NCBI GenBank assembly: GCA_017445405.1
Contig: JAFSUD010000024.1
Span: 1-64,000, forward strand
Reading direction: 5' to 3'
Origin: Synergistaceae bacterium
Lineage (GTDB): Bacteria > Synergistota > Synergistia > Synergistales > Aminobacteriaceae
DNA length: 64,000 nt
Shown here: positions 52,170-61,039 of the stretch, one piece after another
Numbering within the stretch: position 1 is the stretch's first letter
How the letters are laid out: every line of letters starts with the position of its first letter
Position numbers and translations under genes: made by a program
The notes under the pieces: model-generated
What the model saw: the letters and a program-made list of their open reading frames with translations, nothing else
Database searches by the model: none
Told to the model about the DNA's origin: nothing

Positions 52170-52311
52170 GATGATGCACAGGCCGCTTGCACGACGCACA
52201 TAGCAATATTCTTGATGTACACTCACAGGGTGCAGGGAGTTCACGGATGGCTACACGAATCTTGAGCTGTGGGAGAGATATTACGGCCTGTATGAAGATG
52301 ACGATAATTAG
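52170..52311 (+). pseudogene. orphan 3' tail of an MmeI-like paralogue
   Basis: Directly after the gene, a second, diverged copy of its last 45 codons: LTGCREFTDGYTNLELWERYYGLYEDDDN (in two parts, ending in TAG at 52309-52311) against LTGCKEYTYSYTNLDLWERYY in the gene. The offset is 148 bases. A ten-base deletion near 52217 breaks its frame. Conservative amino-acid changes show it comes from a distinct paralogue or allele. With a weak third echo (GTGAGGCACTA, about 52331) it fills the gap to the next gene. Confidence 0.8.
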
Positions 52312-52376
52312 CATCGGTCTCGGGTAATGACGTGAGGCACTAGGACTTGAAAAATGAGGAGGCATAATAATTTTTC

Positions 52377-53147
52377 ATGTACGTATTCTTTGACATAGAT
52401 AACACATTAATCAGCCATAAGGGAATCTCACACATTCCGCCGGAAACCCGCGAGGCAGTACGCAGACTCAGACTCGCAGGACACATTCCCGCAATAGCCA
52501 CAGGGCGCGGAGCATTCCTGACATTCACGACGGCTCAGGAGTTCGGGATAGATTATCTCGTGTGCTCGGGAGGCGCGCAGATTTTCATGAACGGCAGAGA
52601 GATTCACCGCGCAATGTTCCCTGATGAACACGTCAGCGCATTCAAGGACATTGCGGCCAAGTTCCCCTCACTCACAGCAGCAATTGATGACAGATATTTA
52701 TACGCCTCTGAGGCCTTCAGCTCATTCTTCAGCTACTTCAATGCTCAGGCAGGCTACAACTGCATACGCCCCATTCATGAACTCTCTAGAATAATCATCT
52801 GCTACATCATGCTCCCTCCCGAAACTCTCACTCCTGAACACGGACTGTTCTCCTCTCCTCCTGAAGGCGTACGGCTCGAACTCATGCACGCCTTCACTGA
52901 AGCCCGCTGCGCTGACTCCTCCAAGTGGTCAGGCATCACAAAGCTCATTGCTCACGCCGGGGCAGATCTTGATGATGTGATAGTCTTCGGCGACGGCCCT
53001 AATGATATAGACATGCTTACTCACGCGAAAATCGGCGTAGCTGTCGGGAACGCGTCAGACGATGTGAAGGCAAGTGCTGATTATGCGTGTGATGATATTG
53101 ATGAAGGCGGAGTACTTAAGGCTTGTAAACATTTGGGCTTGATATAA
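52377..53147 (+). CDS. HAD-superfamily IIB (Cof-type) phosphatase
   Basis: A 256-residue hydrolase with motif I FFDIDNTLISHKG, motif II TGRGAFL, motif III Lys in WSGITKLIAHAG and motif IV VIVFGDGPNDIDMLTHAKIGVAVGNASDDVKASADYACDD (cited in parts). The C2B cap lies between motifs II and III. It probably dephosphorylates sugar phosphates or flavin precursors. AGGAGG lies 16 bases before the ATG, which is rather far. The 6S-like RNA candidate begins right after its stop. Confidence 0.92.
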   Translation: MYVFFDIDNTLISHKGISHIPPETREAVRRLRLAGHIPAIATGRGAFLTFTTAQEFGIDYLVCSGGAQIFMNGREIHRAMFPDEHVSAFKDIAAKFPSLTAAIDDRYLYASEAFSSFFSYFNAQAGYNCIRPIHELSRIIICYIMLPPETLTPEHGLFSSPPEGVRLELMHAFTEARCADSSKWSGITKLIAHAGADLDDVIVFGDGPNDIDMLTHAKIGVAVGNASDDVKASADYACDDIDEGGVLKACKHLGLI

Positions 53148-53149
53148 AT

Positions 53150-53285
53150 AAAGCCTCCGCGAGTACCGTGTAGAGAGTGTTCTGACCCGTCCCTGATAAG
53201 ACATCTAGTCTGTGGCATCAGCCTGTTAGTAACGAGTGTTGGCTCAGAACTTAATCAATATCACGAATACCGCAGGGGCAATGTG
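53150..53285 (+). ncRNA. candidate 6S-like regulatory RNA
   Basis: A 130-nt stretch between two genes folds into one long interrupted hairpin. The closing stem is GCCTCCGCG (53153-53161) with CGCAGGGGC (53271-53279), eight of nine pairs. After an internal loop, CGTG pairs with CACG. A large central bubble (TAGAGAGT opposite TTAATCAATAT) follows, then GTTCTGA with TCAGAAC and an apical CTGAT/ATCAG arm. A long rod with a central bubble is the 6S RNA layout (an RNA polymerase decoy). It is shorter than usual and no T-run terminator is seen. Alternatively it is a leader for the next gene. Confidence 0.45.
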
Positions 53286-53333
53286 GTAAATTATAGCAGG
53301 TTTACGAAAATTATTATTACGAGGTTTTGATGA

Positions 53334-54776
53334 ATGAAGAAATTACGGCACACATATATTCTCTTGATTCTGTTATTGCTGTGTTCGCAGTCAGAGGCAG
53401 TAACGAAATATGCGTTTCTCTCAGGGCTGCTCAATGCGCGCGGCATAGACTGGTCATCATCTCCGGAAGCTGAGTACGACGACCCGGGCGGCTTCATGCT
53501 ACGCACAGGCTACATCACTGACGACATCACCAATCTCGACTCCCCGGTAACAAGGCGCGAAGCTCTCCGCTGGTGCATCCAGAGTCTCGGGCTTGCGTTC
53601 GAGGCGGATCTCCTCAGCGACTACCCTTCAGGCTTCACAGACGCAAACACTCTCTCCGGCTTTGAGAGAGGCTGTCTCGTCGTTGCCTCAAACATGAATC
53701 CCCAGCTCTTCGACAAGACCGGGACGTTCAGCGGAAAATCAGCCCTCAGCAATCAGGACTACAACTCCCTCATGTCCAGAGTCATGCAGGCAAGCTCGCA
53801 CCTCACGCTCGACATGATCCGCAACCCCCTCGACGGCATCAGAGTCTTCATTCACCGTGAAGGAGTCCCCTCCGGAATCCCGAGCTGGAGAGTCTACGCA
53901 TACGGCATGAATAGAGAGACGGCTAACAACGTCAGGAATCTGCTGAAGTCTCAGGGAATCGAGTCGTCCCTCACCGGAGGAGGCAGCAATTCAGGAGTCA
54001 GGACGGCCAAGCTCGAGGACTTCAACGAGGCCCGGAGATTTATTGCGTTCCTGAACTTCCGGAAGATACGCTACAGGCTCATTCCCATAGTCAGCAACCC
54101 CAAGACAAGAATAGTTCCGCGCTTCTGGGTCATGGCAGCTATCGATCCCTCTTACTGGAAAATTCTTCCTGTCGCATCAGGCAGCGGCCCCAACACTCTT
54201 TCTCCGCTCTCAAGGATCGTTGCTCACAGCGGAGCAGGAGCAGCGATCAACGCAGGATTCTTTGCGGTACTCAAGGGAGGCAAAGGCTACCCCATCGGAG
54301 CACTGAAGGTTGCGGGCAGAGACTTCGGACAGCTCTACGAAGGGCGGGGCGGCTTAGGCTGGAATGATGACGACGAGGCATTATTCGGAGTCCCGACAGA
54401 AGAGGACTACTCAGTCTACGAGATGAACAATGTAATTCAGGCAGGGCCGTTATTGCTGGACGGCGGAATACCTGCACACTCTGAGGAAGATTTCCCTTCA
54501 GCCTTCACGTCGGCGAGACACCCGAGATCTGCAGTAGGCATCAATTCTTCGGGTCAGTGGGTGTTCATGATAGTAGACGGGCGCAACGGAATGCATTCAT
54601 CAGGAGCAACGATTTCTGAGCTTACGGAAATTCTGAGAGGACAGCAGGTAACTTACGCGCTGAACCTTGACGGAGGAGGCTCTACTGAACTAATAGTTGA
54701 CGGCAGAATCTACAACTCTCCTTCAGACGGATATGAACGCAATATAAGTTATGCACTCGGAGCAATAGCGCGGTGA
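53334..54776 (+). CDS. secreted phosphodiester glycosidase (NAGPA-domain) protein
   Basis: A 480-residue exported protein. It has a signal peptide (HTYILLILLLLCSQSEA), an SLH-like region (VTRREALRWCIQSLG, DYPSGFTDANTLSGFERG) and a SPOR-like segment (WRVYAYGMNRETANNVRNLL). The C-terminal NAGPA domain has INAGFFAVLKGGKGYPIGAL, HPRSAVGINSSGQW, VDGRNGMHSSGATI and ALNLDGGGSTEL. NAGPA domains cleave phosphodiester-linked sugars and are common in cell-wall proteins, so a role in envelope glycopolymer turnover is likely. GAGG lies nine bases before the ATG. Confidence 0.87.
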   Translation: MKKLRHTYILLILLLLCSQSEAVTKYAFLSGLLNARGIDWSSSPEAEYDDPGGFMLRTGYITDDITNLDSPVTRREALRWCIQSLGLAFEADLLSDYPSGFTDANTLSGFERGCLVVASNMNPQLFDKTGTFSGKSALSNQDYNSLMSRVMQASSHLTLDMIRNPLDGIRVFIHREGVPSGIPSWRVYAYGMNRETANNVRNLLKSQGIESSLTGGGSNSGVRTAKLEDFNEARRFIAFLNFRKIRYRLIPIVSNPKTRIVPRFWVMAAIDPSYWKILPVASGSGPNTLSPLSRIVAHSGAGAAINAGFFAVLKGGKGYPIGALKVAGRDFGQLYEGRGGLGWNDDDEALFGVPTEEDYSVYEMNNVIQAGPLLLDGGIPAHSEEDFPSAFTSARHPRSAVGINSSGQWVFMIVDGRNGMHSSGATISELTEILRGQQVTYALNLDGGGSTELIVDGRIYNSPSDGYERNISYALGAIAR

Positions 54777-54836
54777 TGAATCTGTGCTAAAATAGCATGA
54801 AATTTTTTAGCAAAGAAAGGCTGTGTATTAAATATC

Positions 54837-55394
54837 ATGAAGAAATTTGCAGCATGTGCCCTCCTGCTCGGGCTGTTAGTCGCTCTTGCATCTCCCGTAC
54901 TCGCTTGGGATGCCTCAAAGCAGAAAGATCTCGGCCAGGATGCCAACAAGATGAAGTGGTGGCTTCTTGATTACGGCAAGGATGAAGCCGGCGTACCCTT
55001 CGCAGTCTCCAGAAAGTATTACACCAACCAGACAGTGAAGAATGAGACGATCGAGCTTCTGATGAGCAAGTTCGGGATTTCCCCTGAAGTGGCAGGCAGC
55101 TTGTATTTCACGGAGTACCGCTATGAGTACAGCCCTGACGGAAGCCAGTATGCGATGACTTATCTCAGGCATTATGACATGCTGGGCAACGAGATTCACG
55201 GGACAGTGTACGAGGGCGAGAACAAGACGTTCAGCTCAGTAGCAGCAGCAGGCTCAAAGCACGCAGTGTATCAGGGAGCAAGGTTAGCGACCGGCAAAGC
55301 TCCCGCAGCAGCAGCAACCAAGAAGGCAGCAGCTCCCGCCAAGAAGTCCTCGACAGTTCCTGCCAAAAGAGTAGTCAGGCAGAAGTCGAAATAA
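54837..55394 (+). CDS. secreted hypothetical protein with Lys/Ala-rich tail
   Basis: A 185-residue protein. A clear signal peptide (FAACALLLGLLVALASPVLA) is followed by a compact domain (ISPEVAGSLYFTEYRYEYSPDG, MTYLRHYDMLGNEIH) and a low-complexity Ala/Lys/Pro tail (AAATKKAAAPAKKSS). The tail could contact peptidoglycan or DNA. No family recognised. A TAAAAT box sits near 54789 and a terminator follows, so it is an independent gene. Confidence 0.75.
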   Translation: MKKFAACALLLGLLVALASPVLAWDASKQKDLGQDANKMKWWLLDYGKDEAGVPFAVSRKYYTNQTVKNETIELLMSKFGISPEVAGSLYFTEYRYEYSPDGSQYAMTYLRHYDMLGNEIHGTVYEGENKTFSSVAAAGSKHAVYQGARLATGKAPAAAATKKAAAPAKKSSTVPAKRVVRQKSK

Positions 55395-55417
55395 CAGAGA
55401 CATCAAGAATTGCAGTG

Positions 55418-55446
55418 CTCCTCCCGGAACAGCGGGGGGAGTTTTT
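55418..55446 (+). terminator. intrinsic terminator after the Lys/Ala-rich protein gene
   Basis: CTCCTCCCG pairs with CGGGGGGAG across GAACAG, followed by TTTTTG. Confidence 0.88.
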
Positions 55447-55554
55447 GTTTCTGAAGTTTACGCGTAAATACTTAGCGGAAAATTTCATGTTCTTTCATCT
55501 CTGGTGCTAAAATCAATCCTCATAGCTTCATCAATAAATTTAGGAGGTAATATC

Positions 55555-58500
55555 ATGTACAGAAAGTTATCGGCAGTGATGGTCATTGCCGGAATCTTGT
55601 GCGGATTATGCGCTCTGCCTGTGCTTGCAGAGGCGTACGAATCCGTGCCGCTTTCTCCCGAGTTCCTGAACTGGAAGCCTCAGTACGGAAACATACCCGA
55701 CAGAGCAGACAGAACTTCAGGCACATCACGAAAACCGCTCGGAAGCATTCCAGACCCGATAGACTTGTCGCATCTCCTGCAGAACCCTCCGCGTCCCCTC
55801 ACCTCTGACGGCCAGCCTTCACTGGACAGAGATTTGCCGCTGCCATCATCTTATGATCTGCGAATCTATGGCCGTGTTGGCACAATCAGGGATCAGTATC
55901 CGTGGGGTTCTTGCTGGGCATTTGCGGCCGCAGCAAGTCTTGAGTCAAGCTACATGACTAATTATCCGGGCACTTCGCCCGACTTGTCAGAAATGCACCT
56001 TGCGTACTTCGTTTACGGAGACCAGCGAGAAGGAAAATCATTCGTCATAACTGATGAAACAAAAGATATTCTGGATCAGGGAGGCAACGCAGGCCAAGCA
56101 ATAGCATTATTCTCAAGGGTTGGCACAGTGAGCGAGTCAGTTCTTCCCTATGCTACGAGCAAGACATACACCGCCCCGAATCTTCTGCCCGAAAGCTACG
56201 ACCTCTCAGGCATCCGCATGAAGGAAGCCTACACTCTCGGCCTTGTCAGCGGAGACACAATCAGCACCGTGAAGTCATTGATTATGAACAACGGAGCCGT
56301 AAGGATAAGCTATTTTGCTGCGGACGGAGGAGAAAGTCCGAGTACTGCTAACAATGCAAGCACGATCGCCTATTTCTACAACCTCTCCGGGACGAGAACT
56401 AATCATGCAGTTACGCTTATAGGCTGGGATGATGATTTCGCTGTTACTAACTTCGCGGAAAACATGAGGCCTTCAAAGCCGGGTGCGTGGCTGGTCAGAA
56501 ACTCTTGGGGCAATGATTGGGGAGATAACGGCTATTTCTACATGTCATATGAGCAGTACATTACTTCAGCCGTCGCGTTCGTTGCTGAGGCCTCGCAGGA
56601 AGACTTCACCATTTACCAGTATGACGACTTGGGAGGATGCACAACTGCTCCGTTCCAGTGGTCAGCAAACGTCTTCAAGGCTTCCAATGATGAAGAGATG
56701 AAGCAGATAGGCTTGTACACCAGCAACAATAATCTTAACTATGACCTCTATATCTACGACATCGGGACATCAGCTCCATCTTCATCGCCGAGAACCGGAA
56801 CGCTTTTGTACAGCAAGACGTTTTACAGCCCGTACACAGGCTATCACACGGTCAGCTTAGACAAGACAGTTACAATTTCTGCAGATCATTATTTCTCTGT
56901 TGTCATGAATATGAATGATAACTACTCCTATGTTGAGAATGCTGTGAAGTGGTCTGGCGACATCTATTATGCCAATCCTGTGGTGAACGAAGGCGAGAGC
57001 TATTTTTCCGATGACGGCACATCATGGACTGAAGGCACAAAGATAAATTACTCTAACGTTGAAGGCTACTCAAAGCACAATGCATGCCTCAAGGTCTTCA
57101 CAAATACAATTCTGCCAGAGCCTCCTGGCCTCGAGATCACAAGCGAAGATTTCCCTGATGATAACTTCAGAGCCTACATTCTGAGCAGCACAATAGACAA
57201 GAATCAGGACGGCCACCTCAGCGCGTCAGAGATTCGTTCTGCAACAGCTATTGACGTATCAGGCAGGAACATAGCCTCGCTCAAGGGCATAGAGATATTA
57301 GCGAGCATAGATTCACTAGTCTGCAGCAATAACAATCTGCCCTCCCTCGATGTAAGCTCCCTCGACACTTTGACCTCCCTCAACGCATCAGGCCAGAACA
57401 TCACGGGACTCAAGGTTACCCAGAGCAGCGACACACTCTACTATGCAGACCTCACTAAAGCCGTCTCTCTGGACTTCTCGAACGTCAGCGCGGACAGCTT
57501 CGATCAGGCGACGGGAATCATGACTCTTGCTTCACTGCCTGAGAGCGTTACCTACTTCTACGACACAGGATTTACCGGAACATCAGGCCGTTGGATGAGC
57601 GTAATTGTCTCGCCCTCGCCAGCTCCCGCAATAGTTACCGGCTATCTTCCTGACGCTCCCCAAAGCTCCGACTACTCCGTCCAGCTTCAGGCACTCGGAA
57701 ATTCGCCCATCACGTGGAGCACGACGAGCACTCTTCCCGCAGGCCTCTCGCTCAGCGATTCGGGAGTCCTCTCCGGAAATCCCGGCGAGTCCGGATCGTT
57801 CGATCTCGTGATCACAGCGAGCAACGATTCAGGCACAGACACGGTTACTCTTTCTCTGAGTGTCAGCCCGATTGCGCCGGTCATCACGTCAGCCCGGAAT
57901 CTCGGCCGTGTCCGCATCAGCAAGGCACTATCCATTGACTTGGCCGCATCAGGAACAACGCCGATAACGTGGTCGCTCGTCTCCGGAGACCTCCCGGAGG
58001 GACTCTCGCTCGACGCATCAGGCAAAATCTCGGGAACTCCTTCAGAGTCCGGCACGTTCACATTCACCGTGAAGGCCTCCAACATGGCAGGAGAAAGCCC
58101 TTCTGCAGAATTCACGCTCGAGGTCTACAAGCCCTACATAGTCATCTCTGAGGACAACACAACTGTGATTCAGGGCACTGACGGGACGGAATACACCTTC
58201 ACGTTCAACGTAGACTCGAAGGACATAGCAGACGACGCAGTGTGGACATGGACTCTCGAGGGCAGTCTCCCAGCAGGGCTGAGCTTCGACAACGGCAGAA
58301 TCTACGGTACTCCGACAGAGGCCGGCTCGTTCGATATCACAATCAAGGTGCAGGCTGAGGAGTTCTCCGACTCTAAGAACTACACGCTCGTGATTAATTT
58401 TGCAGCTCCGGCAATCACGACCGAGAGTCTCCCTGCCGGAAGAATCGGCGACAGCTACACGGCGAGCCTTGAGGCATCAGGAACGCAGCCCATCAAGTGG

Positions 58501-60918
58501 ATAGTTACGGGGCTTCCTGCGGGACTGAGCAATGACGAGTCGGGAACTATCAGCGGCATGCCTTCAGCAGTATTCTCGGGAGACGTTCAGATTGAGGCAG
58601 TGAACAGCTCGGACACCAAAGACACAAAGACTTTGAGGCTGCTTATCGTGAGCAGGGATGTATCGCTCGAGGTCGTCTCAATCGATGCTGACAACTTCCC
58701 GGATGATGTGTTCATGAACTACGTGAGGACGTTCGACACTGACAGCAGCGGTTCTCTGGGCATTGAAGAAATTCTTGCGGCAACAGTTATAGACGTGCAC
58801 GGAATGGGCATATCAGACCTTACGGGAATAGAGCACTTTTCTGCACTTGTCTCGCTTGATTGCAGTGTGAACAGCCTGGCAGCCCTTGATGTCAGCAGGA
58901 ATAAATATCTGTCGTCCCTGAACTTTGACGGCCAGAGTGTGAACGGCCTGAAGTTTACTCTGACAGAAGGCCTCTACACTGTTGACATGAAGGAATATGT
59001 TTCCGGCGACGTGGACAATGTAACAAACCTCAGAGTTTCCGGAGACGTTGCAGGCAGTTACGACGATACTACCGGGCTTGCAGTATTCAGCATACCTTAC
59101 GGGAGCATAAGCTACGAATACAAAACCGTGCTTGGCAATATGCCCGTAACTCTTACTGCAGATGATTACGTGCCTTATGACGAGAGCGTCAAGGATGTAG
59201 GGATTTCCGGGCTGTCTGTCAAGCCTAGATTTGCGATGCCCGGCAATCCTGCAGATGATGCATACGCCGTAATATCCCAGTCTGACGATGCAGAAAGATT
59301 CTGGGAGAACGTTTTAGTGAGCTATGTATCTTCCCGCGACGCAAAGGCAGTGTTTGACTCACTGAAAGCGGAACTCATCAGCAAGGATACTCCGCAGCTT
59401 TTGGCTATAGTGCTTCCGGAGTTCACGGTGAGCGAGGACAGATCGTACATGTTCAGGATACCCGTTGACAACATAACGAGTTCTGACACAAAGATATTTG
59501 TGTACGATTCAGGGATAGCGAGCACTGATTACGAGTTCATGACGGACAGCGGAGACAAGGTGAGTGCAATATCCGGCTGCGAATATATCAACGTGATAGT
59601 GAAGCTCAAGGCCGGAAAGTACGCGCCTGTAATTACTGCAGCGGCTTCAAGTAATGATGTTGATCTGATTGCTGCGAGCATGGTTACTCCTGCGCCTGTG
59701 AATCCTCCCGCACCTGTGAATCCTCCTGCGCCTGTGAATCCTCCGAGTCCTTCATCACCGGATACTCCAGCCTCGCCGGATGTCTCGCCCGACGTGAGTC
59801 CGGATGTTCCTCCGGCATCTCATGATGTGAGTCCTGACGTTTCGCCTGATGTCTCGCCTGACGTGAGTCCTGATGTTCCGCCGACATCTCATGATGTGAG
59901 TCCTGACGTTTCGCCGGATGTCTCGCCTGACGTGAGTCCTGATGTTCCTCCAGCGTCTCATGATGTGAGTCCTGATGTTCCGCCAGTCTCGCCCGACGTG
60001 AGTCCGGATGTTCCGCCGTCATCGCCAGATGTGAGACCGGAATCGCCGGATAACCCCGCGCCTCCTTCATCACCTGACGTGAGACCAGAGTCCCCAGACA
60101 ATCCCGCGCCTCCGTCATCGCCTGATGTTCAGCCGGACAACCCTGTAACTCCAGAGTCGCCCGACGTTCAGCCGGACAATCCTACTCCTCCAGAATCGCC
60201 CGACGTTCAGCCGGGAGACGCAGAGGCAGTACAGCCCGAAGCTCCGAGCGTTGATCTTGATGATGAAGACATTGTGCAGGTAATCATCAATGCGATTCAG
60301 CAGGTCATAGGCTATCTTTCAGGGAACACCGAAGTAGCCGAACTTCCCGAGTCGTCAGCCGGAGCAGAGAGGGACGAGCTTTCTGATGAGGAGCTTGCGC
60401 AGATTCCTGAGAGCGAAGACGTAGCAGCTATTCTTCCTGTAATAGTAGTTCAGGAGGCAAAAGTTTACGTTTTCGGCGTTAAGCTGAATCTCCCTGCAGG
60501 TACGCTTATAGTTCTTCACCTCATGGCAGAGGACACAGGAACTAACGGTGCAGAAGTCTTTGACGCTGCTTCAGACAATGACGCTTACACGTTCCTTGAC
60601 GACGACGGCAACAAGATAGACCGAGTCCCGGCGAACCAGCACGTGAACATAGCTGCCTACATGGAGCCGGGCTATACGTATGCGCCTGTCATCACGACGA
60701 AGGCATCATCAAGTTCTGACGGAGATAACACCGGCGGCAATACCGGCAACAATACCGGAGATAACACCGGAGGCAACACCGGCGGCAACACTGGCGGCAA
60801 TACCGGAGGCAACACCGATAACAATGACGGTGCTGGAAGTTCCGGAGGCGGCTGTGAGGCCATGTCTTCAGGATTAGCAGCATTAGCCCTTCTCTTCACA
60901 CTCAAGAGAAAGCGTTAG
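55555..60918 (+). CDS. giant C1 (papain-like) surface protease with Synerg-CTERM sorting tail
   Basis: About 1787 residues. Order: signal peptide; papain-type domain with nucleophile Cys120 (WGSCWAFAAAAS), His284 (TNHAVTLIGWDDD) and Asn316 (VRNSWGNDWGDNGYFYMSYE); a lectin-like domain (VFKASNDEEMKQIGLYTSNN); an EF-hand/leucine-rich block (DKNQDGHLSASEI); three putative Ig domains (GLSLSDSGVLSG type); a second EF-hand/LRR block (DTDSSGSLGIEEI); an SPDV/PPAS-rich low-complexity stalk; a beta domain; a GGNT repeat; and a C-terminal SGGGC, hydrophobic helix and KRKR. The tail matches Synerg-CTERM. The ATG at 55555 has AGGAGGT six bases before it. It probably degrades or binds host or diet proteins at the cell surface. 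Confidence 0.93.
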   Translation: MYRKLSAVMVIAGILCGLCALPVLAEAYESVPLSPEFLNWKPQYGNIPDRADRTSGTSRKPLGSIPDPIDLSHLLQNPPRPLTSDGQPSLDRDLPLPSSYDLRIYGRVGTIRDQYPWGSCWAFAAAASLESSYMTNYPGTSPDLSEMHLAYFVYGDQREGKSFVITDETKDILDQGGNAGQAIALFSRVGTVSESVLPYATSKTYTAPNLLPESYDLSGIRMKEAYTLGLVSGDTISTVKSLIMNNGAVRISYFAADGGESPSTANNASTIAYFYNLSGTRTNHAVTLIGWDDDFAVTNFAENMRPSKPGAWLVRNSWGNDWGDNGYFYMSYEQYITSAVAFVAEASQEDFTIYQYDDLGGCTTAPFQWSANVFKASNDEEMKQIGLYTSNNNLNYDLYIYDIGTSAPSSSPRTGTLLYSKTFYSPYTGYHTVSLDKTVTISADHYFSVVMNMNDNYSYVENAVKWSGDIYYANPVVNEGESYFSDDGTSWTEGTKINYSNVEGYSKHNACLKVFTNTILPEPPGLEITSEDFPDDNFRAYILSSTIDKNQDGHLSASEIRSATAIDVSGRNIASLKGIEILASIDSLVCSNNNLPSLDVSSLDTLTSLNASGQNITGLKVTQSSDTLYYADLTKAVSLDFSNVSADSFDQATGIMTLASLPESVTYFYDTGFTGTSGRWMSVIVSPSPAPAIVTGYLPDAPQSSDYSVQLQALGNSPITWSTTSTLPAGLSLSDSGVLSGNPGESGSFDLVITASNDSGTDTVTLSLSVSPIAPVITSARNLGRVRISKALSIDLAASGTTPITWSLVSGDLPEGLSLDASGKISGTPSESGTFTFTVKASNMAGESPSAEFTLEVYKPYIVISEDNTTVIQGTDGTEYTFTFNVDSKDIADDAVWTWTLEGSLPAGLSFDNGRIYGTPTEAGSFDITIKVQAEEFSDSKNYTLVINFAAPAITTESLPAGRIGDSYTASLEASGTQPIKWIVTGLPAGLSNDESGTISGMPSAVFSGDVQIEAVNSSDTKDTKTLRLLIVSRDVSLEVVSIDADNFPDDVFMNYVRTFDTDSSGSLGIEEILAATVIDVHGMGISDLTGIEHFSALVSLDCSVNSLAALDVSRNKYLSSLNFDGQSVNGLKFTLTEGLYTVDMKEYVSGDVDNVTNLRVSGDVAGSYDDTTGLAVFSIPYGSISYEYKTVLGNMPVTLTADDYVPYDESVKDVGISGLSVKPRFAMPGNPADDAYAVISQSDDAERFWENVLVSYVSSRDAKAVFDSLKAELISKDTPQLLAIVLPEFTVSEDRSYMFRIPVDNITSSDTKIFVYDSGIASTDYEFMTDSGDKVSAISGCEYINVIVKLKAGKYAPVITAAASSNDVDLIAASMVTPAPVNPPAPVNPPAPVNPPSPSSPDTPASPDVSPDVSPDVPPASHDVSPDVSPDVSPDVSPDVPPTSHDVSPDVSPDVSPDVSPDVPPASHDVSPDVPPVSPDVSPDVPPSSPDVRPESPDNPAPPSSPDVRPESPDNPAPPSSPDVQPDNPVTPESPDVQPDNPTPPESPDVQPGDAEAVQPEAPSVDLDDEDIVQVIINAIQQVIGYLSGNTEVAELPESSAGAERDELSDEELAQIPESEDVAAILPVIVVQEAKVYVFGVKLNLPAGTLIVLHLMAEDTGTNGAEVFDAASDNDAYTFLDDDGNKIDRVPANQHVNIAAYMEPGYTYAPVITTKASSSSDGDNTGGNTGNNTGDNTGGNTGGNTGGNTGGNTDNNDGAGSSGGGCEAMSSGLAALALLFTLKRKR
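59760..60210 (+). repeat. low-complexity SPDV/PPAS stalk repeat
   Basis: Imperfect 12- to 60-bp tandem units encode SPDVSPDV, PPASHDV and PDNPAPPSSPDV runs. Many units are near-identical in DNA, so the length is likely to vary between strains and be hard to assemble. Confidence 0.9.
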
Positions 60919-60930
60919 ACAAAACCATTA

Positions 60931-60963
60931 CCCCCTCAGCTCACAACTGGGGGGGCTTTTTTT
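60931..60963 (+). terminator. intrinsic terminator after the Synerg-CTERM protease gene
   Basis: CCCCCTCAG and CTGGGGGGG form a strong stem over a seven-base loop, followed by CTTTTTTT. Confidence 0.93.
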
Positions 60964-60987
60964 CTGCCCTGAGTGAATCTGATGCAC

Positions 60988-61016
60988 TGGACAGCAAAAT
61001 TATTATTGCAGATAAT
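60988..61016 (+). promoter_or_regulatory. promoter C of the motif family, before the AAA+ operon
   Basis: TGGACA at 60988-60993, 17-base spacer, GATAAT at 61011-61016. The upstream GAATCTGATGCACTGGA closely matches promoter B (AAATCTGATGCACTGGA). The spacer itself differs, so the conserved part is the -35 element and the roughly 12 bases before it. Confidence 0.7.
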
Positions 61017-61039
61017 CTCAGCATCAAATCGCAAAGGGG

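Noticed and set aside
59684-60118. Antisense open frames in the SPDV stalk
   Set aside because: Low-complexity repeats keep all frames open; the peptides are simple repeats with no start signals.
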